This document shows, in pieces, positions 9,581 to 17,902 of a stretch of 64,000 nt of DNA. The notes below the pieces were generated by a model, which was not told the origin of the DNA, made no database searches, and was given only the letters and a program-made list of their open reading frames with translations. Source of the stretch: Enterocloster aldenensis. Lineage in GTDB: Bacteria; Bacillota; Clostridia; Lachnospirales; Lachnospiraceae. The stretch's first letter is position 1. Each line of letters opens with the position of its first letter. Position numbers and translations under genes: made by a program. The stretch spans positions 931,824 to 995,823 of the forward strand of contig NZ_QVEX01000001.1 in assembly GCF_003434055.1 (NCBI RefSeq), written 5' to 3'.

Positions 9581-9710
9581 TTTTGCGGAGGGCTTCACCC
9601 TCTAAAAATTTTCAAAAATATTTGGCAGAAATGCGGGCGTACCCGTAGTAGACCATGCAGCCAAAAAATGCAGCTTATGACGCTGCCGCAGAGAAAGGAG
9701 GTTTTTCACT

Positions 9711-12700
9711 ATGGCAAGTTTACGGGACACCGTAAAGGACTATCAAGACGAGCTTAGGGACGGTATCGCATGGGTGGCGTTCTGGAAACAGGGGCGTTCA
9801 TGGAACGCGGAATATTTTCATCTTGATATGGACGATACGCTCTACCCGGAGGACAGGAGCCGGTTAGAGGAAATAAAAAGCATTGACCCCGCCGCCGTTA
9901 TCTTAAACGGCTACTATTGCGGGCATTTAGGCGAGGACATGAGCCTTGACGAGCTGACCGCCGGAGTGCGTTACCACTACGAAAACAGCATGAACGACAT
10001 TGACGGTTTTATCGGAGCGCATGACGACAGGCTTCCCCCGGAGGTTATCGAGGAAGCGAGGGCAGCCGCCCATGAAGCGGGGCTTCCCTTTTCCGAAAAG
10101 CCCTACCGGGACGGGGAGGATTTTAACCCCTATGTATTTGACGGGAGCATGAGCATTGAGGATTTTGAGCTTATGCACCGCATGATTGAAAAAGAAAGGA
10201 GCGAACAAATGGCAGAACCGATTTTAAGCGGCTATCTTTCCAATCTTGGGAAGTACACCGAGGGCAGACCCGCGGGCGAATGGGTGACATTCCCCACGAC
10301 TGCCGAACATCTGAAAGAAGTCTTTGACCGTATCGGGATTGACTTCAAGCACTATGAGGAATGGCATTTCACAGAATTTCAATCCACTATCCCCGGCTTG
10401 ACGGAGCATTTAAGCGAGTATTCCCACCCCGACGAGCTGAACTATTTAGGGAAGCTCTTGGAAATGCAGTTTGACGACGACCGGGAGAAATTCATTGCAG
10501 CCATTGAATACGGCGACCATGCCGACAGCTTACAGGACATTATCAACCTTGCACAGAACCTTGACTGCTACTGGATTTATCCGTCCGTCCACAATGAAGA
10601 AGAATACGGGCGTTATCTGGTTGATGAACTGGAAGAACCGGAACTTCCCGAAGAAGCGAAAAAGTATTTCATGTATGAGGAATACGGGCGGGACGCTTCC
10701 ATTAACGACGACGGTATGTTTACCGAAAAGGGCTATATCTACAACAACCGCAACACCTTTACAGAATGGTACGACGGGCGCGACGTGCCGGAGGAATACC
10801 GGGTAACGCCGCAGCCCCCGCAGCCGGAAAGACCCGACCCGTCAAAGGTAGAAATGGACGCAGCCGCGCCGGGGCAGAGAACGGCGCAGACCGCAGAGCA
10901 GCCACAGGAGCCGCGCCCGGTTATCCCTATCGTGCTGACGAGCGAGAAGCCCGCCGAAAAGCTCAAAGAGATTACCGACCGTCTGGAACAGGGTATTGCG
11001 GAACTCTTTGACAGCGAGCGTTACCGGGAATATCTGAAAGTCATGTCAAAATTCCATAATTACAGCTTCCGAAACACCGTCCTTATCGCCATGCAGAAGC
11101 CGGACGCTTCCCTTGTGGCGGGCTTTTCCGCTTGGAAGAACAACTTTGAACGAAACGTGATGAAAGGGCAAAAGGGAATTAAAATCATTGCTCCGTCACC
11201 CTATAAAATCAAACAGGAAATGCAGAAAATCGACCCGCACACGCAGAAGCCCGTTATCGGCAAGGACGGGAAGCCCGTCACCGAGGAAAAGGAAGTCACC
11301 ATACCCGCCTACAAGGTGGTATCCGTCTTTGACGTTTCCCAGACCGAGGGAAAGGAGCTGCCGGACATTGCGGTTGACGAGCTGACAGGCGACGTTGACC
11401 GCTACAAGGATTTTTTCGCAGCCCTTGAAAAGACTTCCCCCGTTCCTATCGCCTTTGAGAATATCGAGGGCGGCTCTCATGGCTACTACCACTTGGAGGA
11501 CAAGCGCATTGCTATCAACGAGGGCATGAGCGAATTACAGACCTTAAAGACCGCTATTCACGAAATCGCCCATGCGAAGCTGCACGACATTGACCTCAAC
11601 GCGCCAAAGGACGAGCAGCAGCCCCACGTTGACCGCCGCACCCGCGAAGTCGAAGCGGAAAGCGTCGCCTATACTGTCTGCCAACATTACGGGCTTGACA
11701 CGTCGGACTACTCTTTCGGCTATGTCGCCGGGTGGAGCAGCGGGCGGGAGCTGTCCGAGCTGAAAAGCTCCCTTGAAACGATACGCAGCGCAGCCGCCGA
11801 GATTATCAATTCCATAGACGAGAACTTAGCGGAGCTGCAAAAGGCACAGGACAAGGAGCAGACCGCCGGACAGGAGCAGCCCACCAGAGAGGGACAGGAA
11901 GCCGCGCCGGAGAAGCCGGAGCCGGAAGCAGCCGCACCGGGAAAATCCGGCGCACAGGAAAAAGCGGGCGCAGCCCCGAAAGAAGCCTTTACCCCGGAAA
12001 CGATTTACAGAGTGCGCCGGAACCTTTACAGCGACAGCCGGGAAAACAGCTACCTCTTGCAAGCCTATGTGACACAGGAGAACGGGCGGGCGAAAATGGG
12101 CGACGTGCTTTATACGGGAACGCCGGAGAAATGCCGCGAGCTTATGGGGCAGCTCAAAAGCGGCGAGCTGACCGAGGGCGACGTGAAGCAGCTTTACGCA
12201 AAGGCACAGGAAACGGCGCAGACCGCCGGACAGGACAAAGACACCTTTTCCATTTACCAGATAAAGGGCGGGGACGAAACAAGGGATTTCCGCTTTGAGC
12301 CTTACGACCGCCTGCAGGCGGCGGGAAATGTGGTTGACAGGGCGAACTATGAGCTTGTCTATTCCGCGCCCCTTGCGCCGGAAACTTCCCTTGAAGATAT
12401 TTACACCTGTTTCAATATCGACCACCCCAAAGATTTTAAGGGACACAGCCTTTCCGTTTCCGACGTGGTAGTGCTTCATCAGGACGGACAGGACGCGGCG
12501 CATTTCGTTGACAGTGTAGGTTTTCGGGAAGTGCCGGAGTTTTTACAGGAGCAAAAGCAGCTTACCCCGGACGACTTGGAAACGGGCGAAACTGTCAAGA
12601 CACCGAGGGGGACTTTCCATGTGACCGCCATGAGCCGGGAGCAGATAGAAGCCGCCGGATATGGCTTTCACCACCAGTCGGACGACGGAAAGTATCTGAT

Positions 12701-13037
12701 TATGGGGAATGGGACGCGGGCGTTTGCCGTTGCCGCAGAACAGGCGCAGCGGGACAATCCCTTGAAAACCGCCGAGCAGACCACAGAGCAGAACGGGAAC
12801 ATGATTGACGGTATCATCAACAACACCCCCACCGTTGACGAACTGGAAGCAAAGGTAAAGGCGGGCGAGCAGATTTCCCTTGTTGACCTGGCTAACGCTG
12901 TCAAAGCCGACAAGGAGCGCGGCAAGGGAGCGAAGCCGGAAAAGAAACCCTCTATCCGGGCGCAGCTTAGAGCCGACAAGGAAAAGGCACAGAAGAAAAA
13001 CGCAAAGCAGAAGTCACAGGACTTGGAAAGGAGCTGA
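9711..13037 (+). CDS. Anti-restriction fusion protein: ArdA-like, ArdC-like zincin and YodL-like domains
   Basis: 1108 residues with several joined modules. Residues about 1-165 are an ICE-specific domain. About 170-360 are ArdA-like (ILSGYLSNLGKYTEGRPAGE...), a DNA-mimic fold that blocks type I restriction. About 420-700 are ArdC/LtrC-like, with a single-strand-DNA-binding part (FHNYSFRNTVLIAMQKP) and a metalloprotease motif HEIAHAKLH near 622. About 840-940 are YodL-like. Ala/Glu/Pro linkers separate them. Start at ATG 9711 behind AAAGGAGG. It probably protects incoming ICE DNA in a new host. Confidence 0.85.
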   Translation: MASLRDTVKDYQDELRDGIAWVAFWKQGRSWNAEYFHLDMDDTLYPEDRSRLEEIKSIDPAAVILNGYYCGHLGEDMSLDELTAGVRYHYENSMNDIDGFIGAHDDRLPPEVIEEARAAAHEAGLPFSEKPYRDGEDFNPYVFDGSMSIEDFELMHRMIEKERSEQMAEPILSGYLSNLGKYTEGRPAGEWVTFPTTAEHLKEVFDRIGIDFKHYEEWHFTEFQSTIPGLTEHLSEYSHPDELNYLGKLLEMQFDDDREKFIAAIEYGDHADSLQDIINLAQNLDCYWIYPSVHNEEEYGRYLVDELEEPELPEEAKKYFMYEEYGRDASINDDGMFTEKGYIYNNRNTFTEWYDGRDVPEEYRVTPQPPQPERPDPSKVEMDAAAPGQRTAQTAEQPQEPRPVIPIVLTSEKPAEKLKEITDRLEQGIAELFDSERYREYLKVMSKFHNYSFRNTVLIAMQKPDASLVAGFSAWKNNFERNVMKGQKGIKIIAPSPYKIKQEMQKIDPHTQKPVIGKDGKPVTEEKEVTIPAYKVVSVFDVSQTEGKELPDIAVDELTGDVDRYKDFFAALEKTSPVPIAFENIEGGSHGYYHLEDKRIAINEGMSELQTLKTAIHEIAHAKLHDIDLNAPKDEQQPHVDRRTREVEAESVAYTVCQHYGLDTSDYSFGYVAGWSSGRELSELKSSLETIRSAAAEIINSIDENLAELQKAQDKEQTAGQEQPTREGQEAAPEKPEPEAAAPGKSGAQEKAGAAPKEAFTPETIYRVRRNLYSDSRENSYLLQAYVTQENGRAKMGDVLYTGTPEKCRELMGQLKSGELTEGDVKQLYAKAQETAQTAGQDKDTFSIYQIKGGDETRDFRFEPYDRLQAAGNVVDRANYELVYSAPLAPETSLEDIYTCFNIDHPKDFKGHSLSVSDVVVLHQDGQDAAHFVDSVGFREVPEFLQEQKQLTPDDLETGETVKTPRGTFHVTAMSREQIEAAGYGFHHQSDDGKYLIMGNGTRAFAVAAEQAQRDNPLKTAEQTTEQNGNMIDGIINNTPTVDELEAKVKAGEQISLVDLANAVKADKERGKGAKPEKKPSIRAQLRADKEKAQKKNAKQKSQDLERS

Positions 13038-13040
13038 CCC

Positions 13041-13994
13041 ATGCCGGAACAGAGCAAATTTGAAAACATGGATTTGTTTGCTTCCCTTGAAGCGATTATG
13101 AAGCAGAACACAGGCTTTTACCAGAGCGACTTAGACATTGACAAAGAGATTATCGCAAAGGCGGCGGCAAGCCCCCACAGGGAGGACAAAACACTTTTGT
13201 GGTTCTGCCGCCCGTCCGGGACGCACTGTTTCCGGGAGCGCGACGTTTTCCTCAAAGACACCGCGCCCCACAACACATGGCGTTTCTACATGGAGCAGAC
13301 AAGCGACCGCGTTCTTGCCTATGCAATCGAGCTGACGGGAAAGGAGCGCGGGAAAATCAAGGGCAATCTGTACGAACTGGACTACTCTAAACATTATGAG
13401 CGCGTCAAGGAAAAGGAGCTGCCCGCCGATACGGTGAAGCTGATTTATGAGCATGGGGAAAGGGTACAGGAAGCCGGGAGATATTTTGACGGAACCCCAG
13501 ACCCGCAGCTTGGGAAATTTGAACGCTTTGAAGCCGTACCCAACGACCCGGACGCGCTGCAATCGCTCTTACAGGAAGAACGGCGCAGCCGGGAGCAGCT
13601 TTCGCCGGGGGATTTCAAAATGCATATCGCAGCTTTGCGGGACGGGCTGATTGAAACGGAAGCGCGGCGCATTGTGCGGGAAATGAAGCGGCATTACGAG
13701 CCGAACAGCCCGAACAAGACCCATTTCATGGCAGAGCTTTCCCCGGCGTTCATGCGGCTTGCAGCCACAAAGGACACTGACCGCCTTTTCTCCATGCTGC
13801 CCTACAAGACCCTTTCCTTTTCCAAAATCGAGGGCAGACATGGGACGTATGCGCTGATTGACAAGGGGGAGAACCGGGACAGGGAGATAAGGAAGCCCCG
13901 CCCCTCTATCCGGGCGCAGCTTAAAGCAGACAAGGCAAAGACCGCCCCGAAAAAGGCGGCGGCAAAAACAAAAAATCACGATATGGAGGTATGA
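13041..13994 (+). CDS. Conserved ICE protein of unknown function
   Basis: 317 residues, three bases after the anti-restriction gene and in the same operon. Its C-terminus (RPSIRAQLKADKAK...) repeats the tail of the preceding protein (KPSIRAQLRADKEK...), so the two share a C-terminal module, perhaps for binding a common partner. No catalytic motif is recognised. Similar proteins sit here in Tn1549-like ICEs. A helper in restriction avoidance or DNA transfer is possible from context only. Confidence 0.7.
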   Translation: MPEQSKFENMDLFASLEAIMKQNTGFYQSDLDIDKEIIAKAAASPHREDKTLLWFCRPSGTHCFRERDVFLKDTAPHNTWRFYMEQTSDRVLAYAIELTGKERGKIKGNLYELDYSKHYERVKEKELPADTVKLIYEHGERVQEAGRYFDGTPDPQLGKFERFEAVPNDPDALQSLLQEERRSREQLSPGDFKMHIAALRDGLIETEARRIVREMKRHYEPNSPNKTHFMAELSPAFMRLAATKDTDRLFSMLPYKTLSFSKIEGRHGTYALIDKGENRDREIRKPRPSIRAQLKADKAKTAPKKAAAKTKNHDMEV

Positions 13995-13996
13995 GC

Positions 13997-14203
13997 ATGA
14001 TTAGACTGACTGTTGAAGAAACAAACCTTTTGAGCATTTACAACGAGGGCGGCAAGCGGGCTTTGATTGAGAATGTCAACGCCGCGCTGCCCTACATGGA
14101 CGCGGATATGCGGGAGCTTGCAAAGCGCACCCTTTCCAAAGTGGACGCTTTGACCGAAGCGGAATTTGCAGAGCTTCCCATTTACGCCGCTGATGAAGTA
14201 TGA
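13997..14203 (+). CDS. Small conserved ICE protein (transposon-encoded, unknown function)
   Basis: 68 residues. Of two close ATGs (13991 and 13997) the second is preferred, because GGAGG at 13985-13989 is 7 nt away from it and only 1 nt from the first. The protein is mostly helical and acidic (MIRLTVEETNLLSIYNEG...), a pattern common in conjugative transposons at this position. No function is recognised. Its TGA overlaps the next start as ATGA. Confidence 0.65.
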   Translation: MIRLTVEETNLLSIYNEGGKRALIENVNAALPYMDADMRELAKRTLSKVDALTEAEFAELPIYAADEV

Positions 14204-14565
14204 ACGGGGTTAAGCGGCTGACGCCGCCCCAGAGCCGGAAAGTCAACGCCCTTGTGCGCCGGACGTGCTGCAATTATGATAACGGGAACTGTATCTTACT
14301 GGACGACGGGGACGAGTGCGTATGTCCGCAGCTCATTTCCTATTCGCTTCTCTGCAAGTGGTTCCGGGTTGCGGTGCTTCCCGCCGACAGGCTGCTTTAT
14401 GCGGAGCTTTACCAGACAGGGGATAAGAAGAAATGTACCGAGTGCGGCGCGTTCTTTGCGTCAACCTCTAACAGTGTCAAATACTGCCCCGTCTGCCGGA
14501 AACGTATCACCCGCAGACAAGCCGCCGAGCGCATGAGGAAAAGACGCGCCCCTGTTACGCAGTAG
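14200..14565 (+). CDS. Cysteine-rich VLP domain protein
   Basis: 121 residues with two metal-binding-type Cys clusters: RRTCCNYDNGNCILLDDGDECVC in outline (about 21-43) and CTECGAFF...KYCPVCRKR near 85-105, then a basic helix RRQAAERMRKRR. This is the cysteine-rich VLP family of ICE proteins, likely zinc-binding and nucleic-acid-contacting. It begins in the ATGA overlap with the previous gene and ends the forward transfer operon, before the terminator at 14695. Confidence 0.75.
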   Translation: MNGVKRLTPPQSRKVNALVRRTCCNYDNGNCILLDDGDECVCPQLISYSLLCKWFRVAVLPADRLLYAELYQTGDKKKCTECGAFFASTSNSVKYCPVCRKRITRRQAAERMRKRRAPVTQ

Positions 14566-14694
14566 GCGCGGAAAATCCCTTGATTTACAGGGCTTTCCGG
14601 GCGTGAAAATCGGATAGGCGATACTTTATACCTTTACCCCCAAAAATGGCGTTCTACTGCGTAACATTCACGAAAACAGCACCCATAAAAAGAC

Positions 14695-14742
14695 AGGGCG
14701 CGGAAGTCATATACTGGCTTCCGCGCCCTGTTCTTTTTTTGC
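14695..14742. terminator. Bidirectional terminator between convergent operons
   Basis: AGGGCGCGGAAG and CTTCCGCGCCCT form a 12-bp perfect stem with a short loop, followed by a T-rich run (TTCTTTTTTT). It separates the forward transfer operon (ending at 14565) from the reverse HTH-relaxase-mobC genes. Confidence 0.85.
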
Positions 14743-14994
14743 CTATCTGACATTTCCCTTTTCCATTTCTTCAAGCGGGAACTGCGGGAGGGCTTCTATC
14801 AGCTTCTTTGTGATGGACTGGCGCATATCTTCGTTGATTTCCTGTTTCGTGCTTCCGTCCGGCTGTCTGACCGCTACCGTCGATAGCCTGTCGATTTCGT
14901 CCTTGTAGCACTCCACGACTTTCTCCACCGCCCATTTTTCCCCGGCAACGGCGGCGCGTATGGTTTCATATTCCGGCATTTTCTGGTTTTCCAT
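14743..14994 (-). CDS. Helix-turn-helix conjugative-transposon protein (HTH_16-like)
   Basis: 83 residues. The start ATG (14992-14994) follows GAGGAGCG; an upstream in-frame start at 15030 lacks a good site. The sequence EYETIRAAVAGEKWAVEKVVECYKDEIDRLS resembles region 2 of sigma factors and the HTH_16 family found in conjugative transposons, and it is related to the protein at 19851. It probably regulates ICE genes. It lies downstream of the relaxase on the same strand. Confidence 0.7.
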   Translation of the reverse strand: MENQKMPEYETIRAAVAGEKWAVEKVVECYKDEIDRLSTVAVRQPDGSTKQEINEDMRQSITKKLIEALPQFPLEEMEKGNVR

Positions 14995-15057
14995 GCTCAA
15001 CGCTCCTCTGCTTTTTGATAGCCCTATCATAGCACAGCGGCGGGGATTTTGCTATCC

Positions 15058-16404
15058 TTATCCGCGCTCTGTTCCCTTTTCCCGTTCCGGCTGCCTGTCT
15101 GCCTGTAAAATGCTGTCAATGTTCTGCTTGATAATATCGTATTCCCGGACTTTCTTTTTCAGCTTCCCATAGTCGGCATAAAGGGCTTCTTTCTGCGCTT
15201 GGAGGGCTTCATATTCCGATTGCAGCGCGGCAAGGTTCGGGAGCTTTGCAATGCCCGCCGCTTTCAGCGACCTTGCGGCGGCTTCATGTAGGATAATCGC
15301 CTGTTCCTGTCCGGCGCGGTACTTCTCCCTGTTCCTTGCCTTGCGGTATGCGTCATAGACGGGCTTTGTCTTTTGGTAGGTGGAAACATTCTTGATAAGC
15401 ACCGCCATGTCCGCAAGCCGCTTTTCCGCGTCCTTCAATGCGTCTGCCGCCTGTCCGCTTTCCGCTGCCATTTCTTCAATCCGGCTGACTAAATCCGCGT
15501 ACTGTTCAATCTTATGTTCCGTCAAGAAATTCATGGTCTTTGCTGCCTGTTTCAGATTGTGGATTTTCGCCCACTGTTCATAGCCCTTACTCTGCGCCGC
15601 CTTGATACTGTTCTCAATGTCGATAAGCAGCGAAACGCCGCGCTGCTCTCTGGGGGCTTTCGCCGCCTTTGCCCGTCTGCCCGCTATCCGTTCCCTTATG
15701 GCTTCCTCTGTATAATCCGCGCCGAGGGTTTTAAGACGGGTGAAGCGTTCCTGTCCGGGGGCGCGGCATGACACATATTTCCCCGGCTTTATCTCATAGC
15801 CCGCCGCCTGTAACCGCTGCAACAATTCCTCAAAACTGGAAACTTGGGGGATAAGCGCGTCAACGGCAATCTTTAGCTTGCCTTTCCAACTTGTACCCGT
15901 CTTTTCTGCCTGGTACTCCGCATAGCTCTTTCCCTTGCTGCCCTTGCCGGGAACGACGACGGACAAGCCATTTTCCCGACACAGCTTGTCGCTCATGTTC
16001 CGTATGCCGTAATAGCTCCTTTTGTTGGAATTATATTTGCGGTGGTCTACGAAATTTACGGCGCAGAAAATAATGTGATTGTGGACGTGTCCTTTGTCAA
16101 TGTGCGTCGTGAGTACATATTCATGCTGCCCCTTTGTTACCGCGTCGGCAAGCTGCTTTCCGATTTCATGGGCTTTCTGATAATCGACTTCCCCCGGCTC
16201 AAAGGACTGTATCAGATGAAAGGCTAAATTGTTCCCCTTTTGGAGTGCTTGGGACAAGGTATATTCAAATTCAATATCTGCCGTTTCATAGGAGCAGCCG
16301 AAAGAGGACACAAGCATTTTTCCGTCCGTCTTGTCCGGGTTTTCGATATAGTCAAGGGCTTTGCTTAGAGTGCTTTTAATAGGCTTAATCTTTGTAACCG
16401 CCAT
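15058..16404 (-). CDS. MOBP-type relaxase
   Basis: 448 residues. The N-terminal relaxase domain carries the three-histidine metal motif (THIDKGHVHNHIIF, about 101-114) and upstream MAVTKIKPIKSTLSKALDYI, typical of MOBP relaxases of Gram-positive ICEs. The C-terminal half is coiled coil. It nicks oriT and stays bound to the 5' end of the transferred strand. It overlaps mobC by 40 bases, so the two are co-translated. Candidate oriT copies are at 16721 and, inverted, at 9480. Confidence 0.92.
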   Translation of the reverse strand: MAVTKIKPIKSTLSKALDYIENPDKTDGKMLVSSFGCSYETADIEFEYTLSQALQKGNNLAFHLIQSFEPGEVDYQKAHEIGKQLADAVTKGQHEYVLTTHIDKGHVHNHIIFCAVNFVDHRKYNSNKRSYYGIRNMSDKLCRENGLSVVVPGKGSKGKSYAEYQAEKTGTSWKGKLKIAVDALIPQVSSFEELLQRLQAAGYEIKPGKYVSCRAPGQERFTRLKTLGADYTEEAIRERIAGRRAKAAKAPREQRGVSLLIDIENSIKAAQSKGYEQWAKIHNLKQAAKTMNFLTEHKIEQYADLVSRIEEMAAESGQAADALKDAEKRLADMAVLIKNVSTYQKTKPVYDAYRKARNREKYRAGQEQAIILHEAAARSLKAAGIAKLPNLAALQSEYEALQAQKEALYADYGKLKKKVREYDIIKQNIDSILQADRQPEREKGTERG

Positions 16405-16694
16405 ATCTCCGCAAGCACCCCCTTTATTTCCTCTATGTCCTCTTGGTATGCGTTCCCCGTCGCGTTTACGCGGCGTGCTATCTGGTTGACGTTGACACCG
16501 ATTTTCTGTATCTCTGCGGTCATTGCCTTTATATCGGCATGGTCTATCTGAATGATATACCCGTCAATGGCAATCTTCCGCAGATATGCCGCCATGTTCC
16601 GGGTGGGTACGAGCTTCATTTTTTCCAGTATTAAATCCCGTTCCGCTTCCGTCACTCTGAATTTGATTTGCACCGTTCTTTTGCGTCCGTTCAT
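16365..16694 (-). CDS. mobC: MobC-type relaxosome accessory protein
   Basis: 109 residues. It begins at ATG 16692-16694 with AAAGGAG just upstream. A ribbon-helix-helix-like N-terminus (MNGRKRTVQIKFRVTEAE) is followed by KKIGVNVNQIARRVN-type residues (QKIGVNVNQIARRVN seen here), the signature of MobC relaxosome proteins. It should bind oriT and help the relaxase nick. It sits immediately downstream of the oriT-like site. Confidence 0.9.
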   Translation of the reverse strand: MNGRKRTVQIKFRVTEAERDLILEKMKLVPTRNMAAYLRKIAIDGYIIQIDHADIKAMTAEIQKIGVNVNQIARRVNATGNAYQEDIEEIKGVLAEIWRLQRLSLLKAL

Positions 16695-16720
16695 GTATTC
16701 GCTCCTTTCCTTTCCGTTCC

Positions 16721-16820
16721 GAGGGTTTGGGACACTTCCCAACAAGCAATTTTCAACCGACGCGCCGCAGCGCGGGAGGGGAAAATACGGAAGTGGGTAC
16801 CCGCTTCCTATGCTTGCTAC
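16721..16820 (-). repeat. oriT-like site, copy B, upstream of mobC
   Basis: Reverse-strand counterpart of the site at 9480-9580: the outer parts are nearly identical while the middle differs. It lies directly upstream of mobC and the relaxase, the normal place for oriT. It contains GGAAG-C-GGGTACCC-A-CTTCC and TTGGGAA-GTG-TCCCAA. Which copy is nicked is not visible. The nearby stretch 16821-16961 has no gene. Confidence 0.6.
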
Positions 16821-16961
16821 GAATGTTTTTATCCTTTAGGCTCTTATCACCTACTACGGAGAAAAAGCGATTTTGCCAAACTTACGCAAAAGAAAAACGC
16901 TGCAACCTCAAAAAAGATTACAACGCTTTCTAAATCCTGTTCAGTTTTAAGTCGGACATTC

Positions 16962-17315
16962 CTATTCGCCCTCTTTTTCGACTTCGGAAATCTCCTTTGC
17001 CGTTGCGGTTACAATCCGTATGCCTGTATCGCTCATACCGTCAAGAAGCGCGTCAAGCTGCCGCCGCTGCGTGTTCTTCTCCGGCGGCGTTTCTAAAAGG
17101 AATTGGTCTACGGATATATGGTAACGCTGTATCAGCTCAAAGAATATCTGTAAACTTGGGTGCTGCCCCTTGTTCTCAATGTTCGCAAGGTAGCGCGGCG
17201 AGATAAACATTTCGTCGCCTACTTTCTTGCGGCTCTCCTTGCATCCCTCACGCGCTGCCTTTATCGCTGCCCCAAAAGCCTTAAAGTCGTATCGTGGTAC
17301 TGGTCTTTTTGCCAT
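16962..17315 (-). CDS. XRE-family transcriptional regulator
   Basis: 117 residues with a classic helix-turn-helix in residues about 15-65 (FGAAIKAAREGCKESRKKVGDEMFISPRYLANIENKGQ in outline), the lambda-repressor/XRE fold, and a short C-terminal region that may oligomerise. It is transcribed toward mobC and away from the cargo leader at 17400. A likely job is control of ICE excision and transfer genes. Start ATG at 17313-17315. Confidence 0.85.
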   Translation of the reverse strand: MAKRPVPRYDFKAFGAAIKAAREGCKESRKKVGDEMFISPRYLANIENKGQHPSLQIFFELIQRYHISVDQFLLETPPEKNTQRRQLDALLDGMSDTGIRIVTATAKEISEVEKEGE

Positions 17316-17411
17316 AGTTATTCACCCTATTACATTTTACTGTTCCCCTTTCTTCTTGGATATGTCTACGTAGTTCTATCAGTTAGCCAAAATAATTCAT
17401 ATATATATATG

Positions 17412-17439
17412 TTGACAACAAGCTGCTTTTGTATATAAT
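17412..17439 (+). promoter_or_regulatory. Strong promoter of the AT-rich cargo
   Basis: Consensus TTGACA (17412-17417) and TATAAT (17434-17439) with a 16-nt spacer. It drives the leader, the KTR protein and the rRNA methyltransferase. Base composition drops sharply here from GC-rich ICE DNA to AT-rich cargo. Confidence 0.8.
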
Positions 17440-17464
17440 ATTATATAAAAGGGGGGGAATGTTT

Positions 17465-17491
17465 ATGTTACATAGCATGCGTATTCGATAA
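17465..17491 (+). CDS. Leader peptide of the attenuator (8 residues)
   Basis: ATG TTA CAT AGC ATG CGT ATT CGA TAA encodes MLHSMRIR behind a run of seven G residues (17451-17457) that can act as ribosome site, 7 nt upstream. The codons lie inside one arm of the long attenuator stem, so ribosome movement here could decide whether the terminator at 17500 forms, as in tet(M)-type leaders. Confidence 0.6.
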   Translation: MLHSMRIR

Positions 17492-17562
17492 GCATTGAAA
17501 TCAAAAAAGATTTTTCCCATTTTCAATATGGGCTTTTTTGTCATGCTTATTTTGCGTATGCT
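17474..17562 (+). promoter_or_regulatory. Leader attenuator with nested terminator
   Basis: AGCATGCGTATTCGATAAGC-type sequence at 17474-17495 can pair with ATGCTTATTTTGCGTATGCT at 17543-17562. Inside lies a terminator with stem CCCAT/ATGGG extended by an A-run and T-run (17500-17541). Alternative pairing and the overlapping leader peptide are typical of ribosome-mediated attenuation of resistance genes. The next hairpin, ACATAGT/ACTATGC-like at 17588-17608, may help. Confidence 0.65.
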
Positions 17563-17638
17563 ATACAACAAAACTAACGACGTATAGACATAGTATAAAA
17601 ACTATGCCTTAATTTTGTTGTAGTATTATATGTATAAA

Positions 17639-17680
17639 TGCAGGTCAATGCTCATGTTGAGAATTGACCTGCATTTTTTT
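17639..17680 (+). terminator. Second leader terminator/attenuator
   Basis: Perfect 10-bp stem TGCAGGTCAA/TTGACCTGCA with a 15-nt loop and a run of seven T, ending 20 nt before the KTR start codon. Because it lies between promoter and genes, it must be read through for expression, so it is probably regulatory. Confidence 0.75.
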
Positions 17681-17699
17681 GCGCAAAAGGAGAAATATT

Positions 17700-17879
17700 A
17701 TGCTTGAAAAATATTGGATAAAATGTCCAATTTGTAACGGAAAGACGAGGGTTCAAGTATTTTATAATACGGTATTAAGAAATTTTCCTCTTTTCTGCCC
17801 TAAATGTAAATTAACGCATATCGTTGATGTTGAAAAACTAGAAATCATAATCAAAAACTCTGAAAAACAAACTTTTTAA
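17700..17879 (+). CDS. Cysteine-rich KTR domain protein (copy 1)
   Basis: 59 residues from ATG 17700 behind AAAAGGAG. It has two CPxC-type pairs (KCPICNGKTR and FCPKCK) that should form a zinc ribbon, with the KTR signature. Such small proteins accompany tetracycline and other resistance genes in conjugative transposons; function is unknown. A second, diverged copy is at 28936. This copy ends KNSEKQTF rather than the family's usual EPDA-type tail. Confidence 0.75.
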   Translation: MLEKYWIKCPICNGKTRVQVFYNTVLRNFPLFCPKCKLTHIVDVEKLEIIIKNSEKQTF

Positions 17880-17902
17880 TTTTGAAAAGGAAGGATATTT
17901 AA

